This document shows positions 1 through 7,126 of a stretch of DNA of 11,577 bases, piece by piece (position 1 is the first letter of the stretch; the number at the start of each line of letters is the position of its first letter). Under the pieces are notes generated by a model. That model made no database searches, was not told where the DNA came from, and worked only from the letters and a program-made list of their open reading frames with translations. The stretch spans positions 2,013-13,589 of the forward strand of contig DJWZ01000037.1 in NCBI GenBank assembly GCA_002449535.1. Direction: 5' to 3'. The position numbers were made by a program, and so were the translations under genes. This DNA comes from Prevotellaceae bacterium UBA7017. Lineage in GTDB: Bacteria > Bacteroidota > Bacteroidia > Bacteroidales > Bacteroidaceae.

Positions 1-1011
1 ACACTGGTGCTGCTGTGCAGTGTCATAGTGACAGAGAGGTTTGAATACATAGTATTGCAGATTGCAGCCGGCTACATTGCCATCTGCGCCCTCAGGGAAG
101 TTACCAAGCGTTCACAGATTATTGCCACCAGTGCCTGCATCACAGGTCTGTATCTGGTGACATACACCCTCCTGAAATACATGGAGAATGATGATTTGAG
201 TTTTGAACTGCTAAAGTATGGATACCTGCTGTTTATCATCAGCGGTATGTTGCTGATGCTTACATTCCCGCTGATGTTCTTGGTTGAGAAGACCTTCGGT
301 TTCGTCTCGCCTGTCACCCTTATGGAATTGTCGGACACCAATAAGGAACTGCTGCGTCGTCTGTCAGAAGAAGCCCCCGGCACATACCAGCACAGCATCA
401 TGGTGAGCAACCTTGCCTCTGCCATAGCACAGGAGATAGGGGCAAAATTCCTGTTGGTAAGAACAGGTGCCCTGTATCATGATGTCGGAAAACTGGCAAA
501 CCCTGTTTTCTTCACTGAGAACCAGAATGGCATCAATCCCCATACCCGTCTGTCACCACAGGAGAGTGCCCGCATCATAACAGGACATGTGGAGGAAGGC
601 ATACGTCTCACATCGGCTGCTGGCATACCAAAAATCCTGCAAGACTTCATCAGGACCCACCATGGTTTGGGACTGGCACGCTACTTCTATACCACATACA
701 AGAATGAGCATCCGGACGAAGAGATAGACGAGACGCCATTCAGATATAAAGGTCCTAACCCGTTTACCAAGGAGCAAGCCATACTGATGATGGCAGATGC
801 CGTAGAAGCCTCCTCACGTTCTTTGAAAGAATATACCGAGGAAAATATCACCAACCTGGTGAACAACATCATAGACAGCCAGGTAAAGGAAGGGTTCTTT
901 GAGGACTGTCCTATTACCTTCAAGGACATAAAGACGGCTAAGGAAGTGCTGATAGACAAACTGAAAATAATCTATCACACCCGCATAGCATATCCAGAGG
1001 AGAAGTCATGA
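1..1011 (+). CDS. HDIG-domain membrane phosphohydrolase, PgpH (7TM-HD) type, 5' truncated
   Basis: The frame is open from base 1, so this is the C-terminal half of a longer protein; full-length 7TM-HD proteins are roughly twice this size. Counting the first codon in the window as residue 1, hydrophobic segments lie near 14-30, 40-60 and 72-95. A cytoplasmic HD domain follows: H131, the HD pair at 160-161 in ALYHDVGKL, H196, H220/H221 and D266 are the expected metal ligands. The arrangement and the ADAVEASSRS stretch are typical of the PgpH family, which in Firmicutes hydrolyses the second messenger c-di-AMP. A c-di-AMP phosphodiesterase role here is inferred from the family. The stop TGA overlaps the next ATG (ATGA, 1008-1011), implying translational coupling. 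The N-terminal extracellular part is outside the window and cannot be judged. Confidence 0.88.
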   Translation, partial: TLVLLCSVIVTERFEYIVLQIAAGYIAICALREVTKRSQIIATSACITGLYLVTYTLLKYMENDDLSFELLKYGYLLFIISGMLLMLTFPLMFLVEKTFGFVSPVTLMELSDTNKELLRRLSEEAPGTYQHSIMVSNLASAIAQEIGAKFLLVRTGALYHDVGKLANPVFFTENQNGINPHTRLSPQESARIITGHVEEGIRLTSAAGIPKILQDFIRTHHGLGLARYFYTTYKNEHPDEEIDETPFRYKGPNPFTKEQAILMMADAVEASSRSLKEYTEENITNLVNNIIDSQVKEGFFEDCPITFKDIKTAKEVLIDKLKIIYHTRIAYPEEKS

Positions 1012-1367
1012 AGGAATGGTTGATGAGATGGTGGCAGAACAAGGGATTTGGCATAGAGTCGAAGACCGACTACGCCTTTCTCACAGACGTAATAAAGGAA
1101 GACTGTCCCTACTATGCCTATGAAGACATACGCTGCCAGCATCCTGATTACAGTGACAGGGAGATAAGAAAATTAGAGTTGAGATACAGGGTTGCCAATG
1201 CCCTGAAAGACAGAGAATACGCCATAGTGGAAGGCAAGCTGGAAGACAGCGACGAATGGCAGACATACCTCAACGGACGCTACATAACCTACGACATGGT
1301 AGATATGGGCATAGCCATCAGGGCATTGAACAGGGAGCCAGAACATTATAGGATACTTGGAGTTTAG
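1008..1367 (+). CDS. Small unknown protein coupled to the HD phosphohydrolase
   Basis: This 119-residue soluble protein is not one I recognise. Its ATG lies inside the ATGA overlap with the preceding HD-hydrolase gene, so the two are probably co-translated. It starts with a Trp-rich amphipathic stretch (MKEWLMRWWQNKGFG), followed by a charged and Tyr-rich body with Cys34 and Cys44 and an Arg/Glu-rich central helix (REIRKLELRYRVANAL). There is no signal peptide or transmembrane segment. The coupling suggests it works with, or is co-regulated with, the c-di-AMP-type phosphodiesterase, but the sequence gives no catalytic motif. Codon use and base composition match the upstream gene, so I take it as a real gene rather than a chance frame. 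The stop TAG merges directly into a heptamer repeat. Confidence 0.7.
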   Translation: MKEWLMRWWQNKGFGIESKTDYAFLTDVIKEDCPYYAYEDIRCQHPDYSDREIRKLELRYRVANALKDREYAIVEGKLEDSDEWQTYLNGRYITYDMVDMGIAIRALNREPEHYRILGV

Positions 1368-1408
1368 AGGTGAGAGGTAAGAGGTAAGAGGTGAGAGGTA
1401 AGAGGTGA
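1367..1408 (+). repeat. Six tandem copies of a GAGGTRA heptamer
   Basis: Starting at the last base of the preceding stop codon there are six head-to-tail 7-mers of the form GAGGTGA or GAGGTAA, followed by an A/T-rich stretch to the next gene. The only variation is at position 6 (G or A). The repeat carries in-frame TAA and TGA, so it cannot extend the upstream protein. Function is unknown. Confidence 0.85.
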
Positions 1409-1468
1409 GAATTATGAATTTATAAACAAATACAAATAATAACTTTAATAAAAAAACTGAATTACATT

Positions 1469-1693
1469 ATGTATTGGACACTAGAACTTGCATCTCGTCT
1501 GGAAGATGCTCCATTTCCTGCAACTAAAGAGGAATTGCTTGATTATGCCATCCGTAGTGGCATTTCTATGGAGGTAATAGAAAACCTTGAGGAATTAGAC
1601 GATGAGGATGATATAGTCTATGAATCAATAGAAGACATTTGGCCAGACTATCCTACGAAAGAAGATTTTCTGTTTGACGAAGAAGAGTATTAA
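1469..1693 (+). CDS. DUF2795-family small acidic protein
   Basis: A 74-residue, very acidic protein with the features I associate with DUF2795 proteins of Bacteroidales: MYWTLELASRLEDAPFPATK at the start, a short helix containing ELLDYAIRSG, and an acidic C-terminal half ending WPDYPTKEDFLFDEEEY. The biochemical role of this family is not known to me. It has no signal peptide, so it should be cytoplasmic. The start is fixed by the conserved MYWTLELAS opening. No Shine-Dalgarno is visible; the upstream region is A-rich, as is usual in Bacteroidetes. A weak -7-like TAACTTTA sits at 1440-1447 without a convincing TTTG partner. It is about 100 bp from the gene before it and 73 bp from the one after, so it is probably its own transcription unit. 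Confidence 0.85.
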   Translation: MYWTLELASRLEDAPFPATKEELLDYAIRSGISMEVIENLEELDDEDDIVYESIEDIWPDYPTKEDFLFDEEEY

Positions 1694-1714
1694 GGCTACT
1701 CACCGATAAAAATA

Positions 1715-1757
1715 GACTAACTAACTGACTAACAAACTAACTCATTAACATTTTATC
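1715..1757 (+). repeat. Degenerate AACTNACT-type octamer repeat
   Basis: Between the DUF2795-type gene and the pectate lyase the sequence is a run of degenerate 8-bp steps beginning AAC (AACTGACT, AACAAACT, AACTCATT, AACATTTT), with extra ACTAA tetramers in front. It lies in the 5' leader of the pectate lyase gene and immediately precedes the GGAAG ribosome-binding-like site at 1758-1762. No clean Bacteroidetes promoter is visible in it. Confidence 0.6.
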
Positions 1758-1766
1758 GGAAGACCT

Positions 1767-4700
1767 ATGAAGACAAAACTAAAACTAATTTTGGTACTGT
1801 TGGCAATAAGTGTCAGCATGAGTGCCCAGCAGCTTGCGTTCCCTGGCGCTCAGGGATGGGGTCGCTTTGCTACAGGTGGCAGAACTGGCACAGTGTATCA
1901 CGTCACCAACCTTAATGATTCCGGCAGTGGTTCTTTGCGCGATGCTGTCAGCCAGCCCAACCGCATTGTCGTCTTTGACGTTGCTGGAGTCATAAACATC
2001 AGTTCACGCATGACGTTTGCAAAAAACCTGTATGTGGCAGGACAGACAGCCCCTGGCGAGGGCATCACGGTTTATGGCGACGGCGTATCATTCTCTGGCT
2101 CCGACAATATCATAGTACGCTACATGCGTTTCCGCATGGGTGCCGTAGGAACAAAAGACAAGGATGCGGCAGGCATTGCTAATGGTCAGAACATGATTTT
2201 CGACCACTGCTCTTTCTCATGGGGACAGGACGAGAACTTCTCCGTGAACTGGGACAGCAAAGGCACTGCGCCACAGAACATCACCCTGATGAACTCTATC
2301 GTGGGACAGGGACTGATGACACACTCTGCTGGTGGTCTGATGCAGGCAGACAATATCACGCTCTATCGCATCCTGCTTGTAGATAACTCCACACGTAACT
2401 TCAAGGTAAAAGGTGTCAACCAGTATGTCAACAACATTGTATATAACTGGAAGAACTACGCCTACAACATGGGTGGCGACTCACAAGGGTCTTCATACGT
2501 AAACATCGAGAACAACCTCTTCATCAACGGTCCTGCCGGCGGTGGTGAGGGCTTGTCAGGCGGTAACGGCGATTTCCATTTCTATGGCAATGACAACTGG
2601 CAAGACTCCAATCGTGATGGTGTAAACAACCCCACCCTCTTTACGGGCACAGGCGGCGGCGACCGTCAGTCACAGCCATACTCCTACCCTGCTCTGGAGA
2701 AATGGGCTGCCAATGACCTGATAGCAAAGCTGCTGCCGGAGGTAGGTGCCTCACTGCCATATCGTGACCTTGCAGACTGCTACATGGTTGACGAGGTTTT
2801 AAGTTTTGGCACCAAGGGTAAGCTCATCACCAATGAGAACGAGCTCCCCATCGGCGTTCCTACGACATGGAAGATGTATGCAGGCACCAAGCGCACTGAT
2901 ACAGACAACGACGGCATGCCAGACGATTGGGAGAAAGCCAACGGCACCAACCCAAGCGTCAATGATGCCATGACGAAAGCAAGCAACGGCTATGCCAACA
3001 TCGAGAACTATATCAACTCCATAACAATAGAAGACCGACAGTTCTATCTCCGCCCTCCTATGCTGCCTGAGCTGGCAGACGCTACCCCGACAAGCCTTAC
3101 CATCAGCTGGAGCGACTTTTCCGACAACGAAGAGGGCTTTATTGTCGAGATGCTGAAAGGTTCGGAGTATGTAGAGGTCGGCAGGACAGAAGCTGGAGTG
3201 ACATCATTTCTCATTGTAGACGAAAGCCTGAAGCCGGCAACGGCATACAAGGTGCGTCTTTGCTCATTCTTAGGCGACAAGAAGTCTGACTATACATCAG
3301 TGATAACCGTCAAGACACGTCCTGAGCAGACCGACATCATCGACGCAGAGACCTTTGACGGCAAGGGAGAAGGCGAATGGCTCATAGCTCCTGCAACAGA
3401 CGAGGTAATCACCCTCACAGAACCAACCGAGAAAACAGCTGTCGTAGTACGTTCTGATGCCAATGTCACCATCGATGGAACAGGATATATCAGTGGTTCG
3501 GCTTCCATGAACAAGACTGGCGAAGGCACTCTCACCATTGGCAGCCCACAGCAATATACCGGTGCTACGGTGCTACACAAGGGAACATACGAATTCTCTT
3601 CACTGAAGAATGGCGGTGTTGCCAGTGGTCTCGGCATGAGTCAGGAGTTTGCACAAAACTGGATTATGGATGGCGGCGTGTATAAATATACGGGTTATTC
3701 TACAGCCACAGACCGTTCTGCAACACTTTACGACAACACAGAACTGAATATCTCCAACAGCGTTGCCACAGTTACCATGAACGGCGGCATCGAAGGTCAG
3801 GGCGACCTTATCGTCAATGGTGCAGGAACCGTTGCCGTAAATACTGCCGACTTCTTTAAGTATGACGGCAACCTCGTCATGAAGGGCGGCACGCTGAAGC
3901 TGAACAGCAAGACGGTTTCAGAGGCTGGGCTCGGCTCTGTGTCAAAGCTGATGATGCAGGGAGGTAAGTTTGTGACTGTCGGTAAGAATGAGGCAAGCGT
4001 TACATACAACTTCCCTATCGAGGTGGCAGAAGGAACTACTTCAACTGTTGACTTCGACCTGTGGAATACCAACAAGTGTTCCGTAACGGGTAAGGGCACC
4101 CTCACATGGAATGTCCACTATTTGCGTGAATATATAGAAGGTAACTGGGACAACTTCACCGGCAAGCTTATCGTCAATGGTACCGGTAAGGCAGGACAGA
4201 GTCAGTTTGCCCTCCGCAATGGTGTCGGTGTCCGGAATGCCACCATCACTCTGAAGGGTAATGCCTCCATCAACTGTGGCAAGACCTCCGTCACCTACTA
4301 TCTCGGCGGTCTGTCAGGCGATGCCGGTACCGTCCTTGCTGGCTTCAATGTAAAGGCAAAAGGCTCTGGCACATGGATAGTAGGCGGTGCAAATACCGAC
4401 GAAACCTTCCGAGGCGTCATCAACAATAATGACCAGGCAGGCACACATCCTGGCACTACTACCATTGTGAAGCAAGGTTCCGGCGACTGGCGTCTGACTG
4501 GTAACAATGTATATAGTGGCACTACAACCGTCAGCAAGGGACGTCTCATCGTCAATGGCACACACAGCGGCACTGGTGCTGTCACAGTACAGACGGGTGC
4601 TACACTTGCCGGAACAGGTACTCTGGCTGCTGCTACAACCATCAGCACCGGTGCCACGTTGCAGGTTGGCGACACCCTCGTCAATGGCAGAGGTCTGACC

Positions 4701-5723
4701 TTCAACAGCACACTGAGACTCAATGGCACAGCAGCCCTCAACGTGCTTGCAAACCGTACCAAGAGCAATACCCTCACTCTGAAGGGCACCACGACTCTCA
4801 GTTCTACTTCCGTATTGCAAATCAACGGTGGTGAGCAAATGGAAGAAGCTCCATACGCAGGAACAGAATATCAGATATTCAAGTTCTCCGGTCTCGGCAA
4901 GGTTACAGGCACTTTTGGCGAGATACAGCCTGCTACCCCTGGCGAAGGACAGACATGGGACACCAGCGAGCTCTATACCACGGGTATCCTGAAGGTTGTA
5001 GGTGGAGAGGTGAATCCTGATGTTGACCCAGACCCGACTCCAGAGCCAGTCGGCGAGACAAAGACAGCCCTCCTTGCATGGGGCAACATGGTGGCTAAGA
5101 GCTATGACAACAGCGGTGTCAACAATATGATGGAAGGCGCTGCAAACGACGAGGCATACGGCTTCTCTATGGTTTGCACAGGAAACCTCACAAAGGCTTA
5201 TACCTCTGGAGGCAACTCTCCAAAGATGCAGGTGCCATATAACGACCAGATATTGGAACGTACCCCGATAAAACTTTCCAACGGAGCACAGAATACCGTC
5301 TTCATGCCAGAGGGAGCAAAGGCTACGAAGGTTATTCTCTACAGTGTTACGGGAACAAACGCTTCCAGCCGCACCAGCTATTGGAAGGAAGTGGCAGGTG
5401 TGGACTACACAGCGAGCACCACAACCGTCCTCGACCTCGATGCTCCGAGAGACAATCCCAATGCAGTGTCATTCACTCTCAACAATGTGCCAGACAAGTT
5501 CACCTTCACAAACACCGGCGAGCAGCAGTGCGTCATTGTCTATATAGAGTACCACTTCGGTGGTCCTGATGGCATCGAGTCTGCAAAGAGCAGCACTACC
5601 CCGGTGCGTGTAGAATACTACAACATGTCAGGTCAGCGCATAACAGCTCCGGAAAAAGGCATCTGCATCATGCGCACCATCATGCAAGACGGCAGTAGCA
5701 TTTCCAAGAAGGTGGCGTACTGA
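1767..5723 (+). CDS. Secreted PL1-like pectate lyase with FN3, autotransporter-type repeats and T9SS sorting domain
   Basis: A 1318-residue exported protein. Residues 1-20 form a signal peptide, probably cleaved after MSA. Residues 23-420 are a right-handed parallel beta-helix like that of Bacteroidetes PL1 pectate lyases: AFPGAQGWGRFATGGR opening, NLNDSGSGSLRDAV, NIIVRYMRFR, and FDHCSFSWGQDE, the counterpart of the PL1 IDHC region. A TSP3/dockerin-like calcium motif (TDTDNDGMPDDWE) lies at 377-389. An FN3 domain spans about 431-518. From about 560 to 1080 there are Gly/Thr-rich beta-strand repeats of the autotransporter-associated (PATR) kind, clearest at 905-955. A PDPTPEP linker near 1087-1094 leads to a beta-rich module (about 1095-1264) that I cannot name. 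Residues 1270-1318 (YYNMSGQRI, ISKKVAY end) are a type IX sorting domain. It should cleave pectin-type polygalacturonate outside the cell; exact substrate is uncertain. GGAAG at 1758-1762 may act as ribosome-binding site. No SusC/D genes are adjacent. Confidence 0.85.
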   Translation: MKTKLKLILVLLAISVSMSAQQLAFPGAQGWGRFATGGRTGTVYHVTNLNDSGSGSLRDAVSQPNRIVVFDVAGVINISSRMTFAKNLYVAGQTAPGEGITVYGDGVSFSGSDNIIVRYMRFRMGAVGTKDKDAAGIANGQNMIFDHCSFSWGQDENFSVNWDSKGTAPQNITLMNSIVGQGLMTHSAGGLMQADNITLYRILLVDNSTRNFKVKGVNQYVNNIVYNWKNYAYNMGGDSQGSSYVNIENNLFINGPAGGGEGLSGGNGDFHFYGNDNWQDSNRDGVNNPTLFTGTGGGDRQSQPYSYPALEKWAANDLIAKLLPEVGASLPYRDLADCYMVDEVLSFGTKGKLITNENELPIGVPTTWKMYAGTKRTDTDNDGMPDDWEKANGTNPSVNDAMTKASNGYANIENYINSITIEDRQFYLRPPMLPELADATPTSLTISWSDFSDNEEGFIVEMLKGSEYVEVGRTEAGVTSFLIVDESLKPATAYKVRLCSFLGDKKSDYTSVITVKTRPEQTDIIDAETFDGKGEGEWLIAPATDEVITLTEPTEKTAVVVRSDANVTIDGTGYISGSASMNKTGEGTLTIGSPQQYTGATVLHKGTYEFSSLKNGGVASGLGMSQEFAQNWIMDGGVYKYTGYSTATDRSATLYDNTELNISNSVATVTMNGGIEGQGDLIVNGAGTVAVNTADFFKYDGNLVMKGGTLKLNSKTVSEAGLGSVSKLMMQGGKFVTVGKNEASVTYNFPIEVAEGTTSTVDFDLWNTNKCSVTGKGTLTWNVHYLREYIEGNWDNFTGKLIVNGTGKAGQSQFALRNGVGVRNATITLKGNASINCGKTSVTYYLGGLSGDAGTVLAGFNVKAKGSGTWIVGGANTDETFRGVINNNDQAGTHPGTTTIVKQGSGDWRLTGNNVYSGTTTVSKGRLIVNGTHSGTGAVTVQTGATLAGTGTLAAATTISTGATLQVGDTLVNGRGLTFNSTLRLNGTAALNVLANRTKSNTLTLKGTTTLSSTSVLQINGGEQMEEAPYAGTEYQIFKFSGLGKVTGTFGEIQPATPGEGQTWDTSELYTTGILKVVGGEVNPDVDPDPTPEPVGETKTALLAWGNMVAKSYDNSGVNNMMEGAANDEAYGFSMVCTGNLTKAYTSGGNSPKMQVPYNDQILERTPIKLSNGAQNTVFMPEGAKATKVILYSVTGTNASSRTSYWKEVAGVDYTASTTTVLDLDAPRDNPNAVSFTLNNVPDKFTFTNTGEQQCVIVYIEYHFGGPDGIESAKSSTTPVRVEYYNMSGQRITAPEKGICIMRTIMQDGSSISKKVAY

Positions 5724-5734
5724 GGCCCCACCAC

Positions 5735-5775
5735 GGTTAGGGTTATCGTTTTTCGGTTATCGGTTAAAGGTTATA
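5735..5775 (+). repeat. GKTTATC heptamer repeat after the pectate lyase
   Basis: Beginning 11 bp after the stop codon there are six imperfect heptamers starting GGTTA or GTTTT (consensus GGTTATC; the first is one base short). The same heptamer family occurs downstream of galM on the opposite strand at 7287-7335. Function is unknown; it lies between the stop codon and the terminator hairpin. Confidence 0.7.
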
Positions 5776-5779
5776 GTAA

Positions 5780-5812
5780 ATGACGCAAGATGTTTCGTAC
5801 ATCTTGCGTCAT
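5780..5812 (+). terminator. Intrinsic terminator hairpin of the pectate lyase gene
   Basis: A perfect 14-bp inverted repeat (arms 5780-5793 and 5799-5812, core GACGCAAGATG) encloses the 5-nt loop TTCGT. It is followed on the + strand by a T-rich run (CTTCATTTTTTCATTT). It lies 57 bp past the pectate lyase stop codon and is the expected end of that transcript. The T-tract is interrupted, so termination efficiency is uncertain. Because genes converge here, it may act on both strands. Confidence 0.75.
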
Positions 5813-5844
5813 CTTCATTTTTTCATTTCTTCATTTCTTCATTT
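5813..5844 (-). repeat. Four tandem AAATGAAG octamers
   Basis: Four head-to-tail 8-mers (CTTCATTT on the + strand, the second reading TTTCATTT) sit exactly between the terminator of the pectate lyase gene and the 3' hairpin of the convergent DUF6261-like gene. On the + strand the run doubles as the T-rich tail of the terminator; on the - strand it reads AAATGAAG. Confidence 0.8.
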
Positions 5845-5875
5845 TTAATCAAAGCGCCGTGGGCGCTTTGATTAA
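5845..5875 (-). terminator. Perfect 14-bp hairpin overlapping the stop codon of the DUF6261-like gene
   Basis: Arms 5845-5858 and 5862-5875 are exact inverted repeats (core AATCAAAGCGCC) with a GTG or CAC triloop. The TAA stop codon of the - strand gene (5872-5874) lies inside the 5' arm of the RNA hairpin. On the - strand the 3' side is A-rich rather than U-rich, so it is not a textbook intrinsic terminator. It may instead protect the mRNA 3' end. The position at the gene end supports a 3'-end role, but the mechanism is inferred. Confidence 0.6.
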
Positions 5876-6744
5876 CCTTCGTCGCCTTCACCGCCACCTC
5901 CACCGGTGCCTGGGTCAGAAGGAGTGTCAGGAGTCGTTGGCGTAGTGCCACCACCGGTATTGTCACTGGTTCCTGGATTTTCCGGTGTAGTTGGTGTGGT
6001 TCCACCGTCGGTTGCAGGCTTTTCGCTTGCGCTGCCACCCTTACGGCTCTGGGCAAGCTGAAGCTCCACCTTATAGAGATCCTGATTGTAGAACATTGCG
6101 GCCTGTGAGATGCCTTCTTCGGGCTGCAACTCCTGCACGGCGTTGAGGTAAGTGAGGAAAGCGCGGTACTGTGCATCAAGTGCCTCGCGGGCAGCTTTCA
6201 GCTTGCCGACGATTACTACGGCCTGCTCCTCGTTGCGCTGCGACATCAGCTGCTCTATCTGAGTGGTCAGTTCAGCCATGCGCGTATTCAGTTCCGTAAG
6301 TCCCATGGCAGCCAGGTCTGCTGTCAGGTCGGCACTGGCAAACACCTGCTCGATGTTGCGGATTTTTGCGTTCTCAGCCACAAGCGCTTCTTCGGCACGG
6401 AAGTTGAAGTCTTTGAATGCCTGAGCAACGCGACGGCCGTGGATGTTCAGCGTGTCGTCGAAGTCCAGCTTCTCCTCCCACAGCTTTGCTACGCGCTCAA
6501 TGACAAAGGCTATCTTGTCGCGAACCTTGTCAAGGTCGCCGATGGTCTTGGTAGATTGGCTCTTCAGCGATTGCTTGTATGCCTCGTCGAACACCAGGAA
6601 CAGGCGGTGCTGCTCGGCACGCATCTCAAGGAAACGGGCAAGACTGGTACTGACAGCACCAATACGTGTGTCAAACGCCTGCATAGCACTGTAATAAAAC
6701 GCAAGAGGGAAGGAATGAAGCGATTTTTCATTAAACTTTGCCAT
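5872..6744 (-). CDS. DUF6261-like helical protein with Gly/Thr/Pro-rich tail
   Basis: A 290-residue protein that I tentatively place in the Bacteroidales family DUF6261, whose function is unknown to me. Residues 1-233 look almost entirely alpha-helical and charged, with no signal peptide or membrane segment, so it should be cytoplasmic. Segments such as 24-60 and 145-205 could form coiled-coil or helical-bundle structure. From about residue 235 it switches to a low-complexity Gly/Thr/Pro/Asp tail in which GGTTPTTP occurs twice 18 residues apart (247-254 and 265-272), ending in GGGGGEGDEG. The start is set by MAKFNEKSLHSF at 6744; no Shine-Dalgarno is obvious. The upstream 360 bp is a tandem hairpin array with its own promoter beyond it, so this gene appears to be the only coding gene of that transcript. 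The family call comes from memory of family style and is not verified. Confidence 0.72.
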   Translation of the reverse strand: MAKFNEKSLHSFPLAFYYSAMQAFDTRIGAVSTSLARFLEMRAEQHRLFLVFDEAYKQSLKSQSTKTIGDLDKVRDKIAFVIERVAKLWEEKLDFDDTLNIHGRRVAQAFKDFNFRAEEALVAENAKIRNIEQVFASADLTADLAAMGLTELNTRMAELTTQIEQLMSQRNEEQAVVIVGKLKAAREALDAQYRAFLTYLNAVQELQPEEGISQAAMFYNQDLYKVELQLAQSRKGGSASEKPATDGGTTPTTPENPGTSDNTGGGTTPTTPDTPSDPGTGGGGGEGDEG

Positions 6745-7120
6745 AGTAATACTGTTTTAATTGTTAGTGATATGTTTTATTTTTTGAAAGTGCTTGTCCC
6801 ACATCGGGACGATGCCAAATACTTTTCAAAAGTGCCTTTCCCACGTCGGGACAGCATGTTTTATTTTTAGAAATGCCTTTCCCGTATCGGGACGGTATGT
6901 TTTATTTTTCAGAAGTGCCTTTCCCGCATCGGGACGGCCTATTTTTTTTTCAGAACTGCCTTTCCCGCATCGGGACGGCATGTTTTATTTTTCAGAACTA
7001 TCTTTCCCACATCGGGACGACCTACTTTTTTTTCAGAACTGCCTTTCCCGCATCGGGACGGCATGTTTTATTTTTCAGAACTATCTTTCCCGTATCGGGA
7101 CGGCAATGGTTAAAAATTTT
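6745..7120 (-). ncRNA. Putative structured leader RNA carrying eight hairpins
   Basis: A promoter at 7127-7158 points into the array, so the predicted - strand transcript begins near 7117-7122 and crosses all eight units before the ATG at 6744. In this RNA every unit can form UCCCG-NNN-YGGGA, a 5-bp stem with a triloop. Several units extend it with an outer GCC/GGC stem across a small G/AA internal loop. In three units (cores at 6797, 6839 and 7005) the closing pair is G-U on the - strand, whereas the + strand RNA would have an A-C mismatch; this favours - strand RNA. Five of eight triloops read AUG. The transcription start and whether the leader is processed are inferred. It could be a cis-regulatory leader, a processed small RNA, or a protein-binding DNA array. 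Confidence 0.5.
6771..7104 (-). repeat. Eight-unit tandem array (about 41.6 bp period) of hairpin-forming repeats
   Basis: Eight units each contain the 13-bp hairpin core TCCCRNNNCGGGA (+ strand). The cores start at 6797, 6839, 6880, 6922, 6963, 7005, 7046 and 7088, giving steps of 42, 41, 42, 41, 42, 41 and 42 bp. Between cores lies a conserved T-rich linker on the + strand (for example TTTTATTTTTCAGAACT), which is A-rich in the - strand RNA. The last four units form two near-identical dimers: 6951-7008 is exactly repeated at 7034-7091, 83 bp apart. The two units nearest the gene are the most degenerate. The linkers are conserved too, so these are not CRISPR spacers. The array lies wholly in the 5' region of the DUF6261-like gene. 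Confidence 0.92.
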
Positions 7121-7126
7121 CGACTA

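Noticed and set aside
4298..4838. Long - strand open frames opposite the pectate lyase
   Set aside because: They are Val/Pro/Ser-rich or Cys-rich antisense shadows of the Gly/Thr repeat region, without domain features or start context.
6771..7104. CRISPR array
   Set aside because: The intervals between palindromes are as conserved as the palindromes themselves, the 41/42-bp period is too short for typical repeat-plus-spacer units, and no cas genes are nearby.
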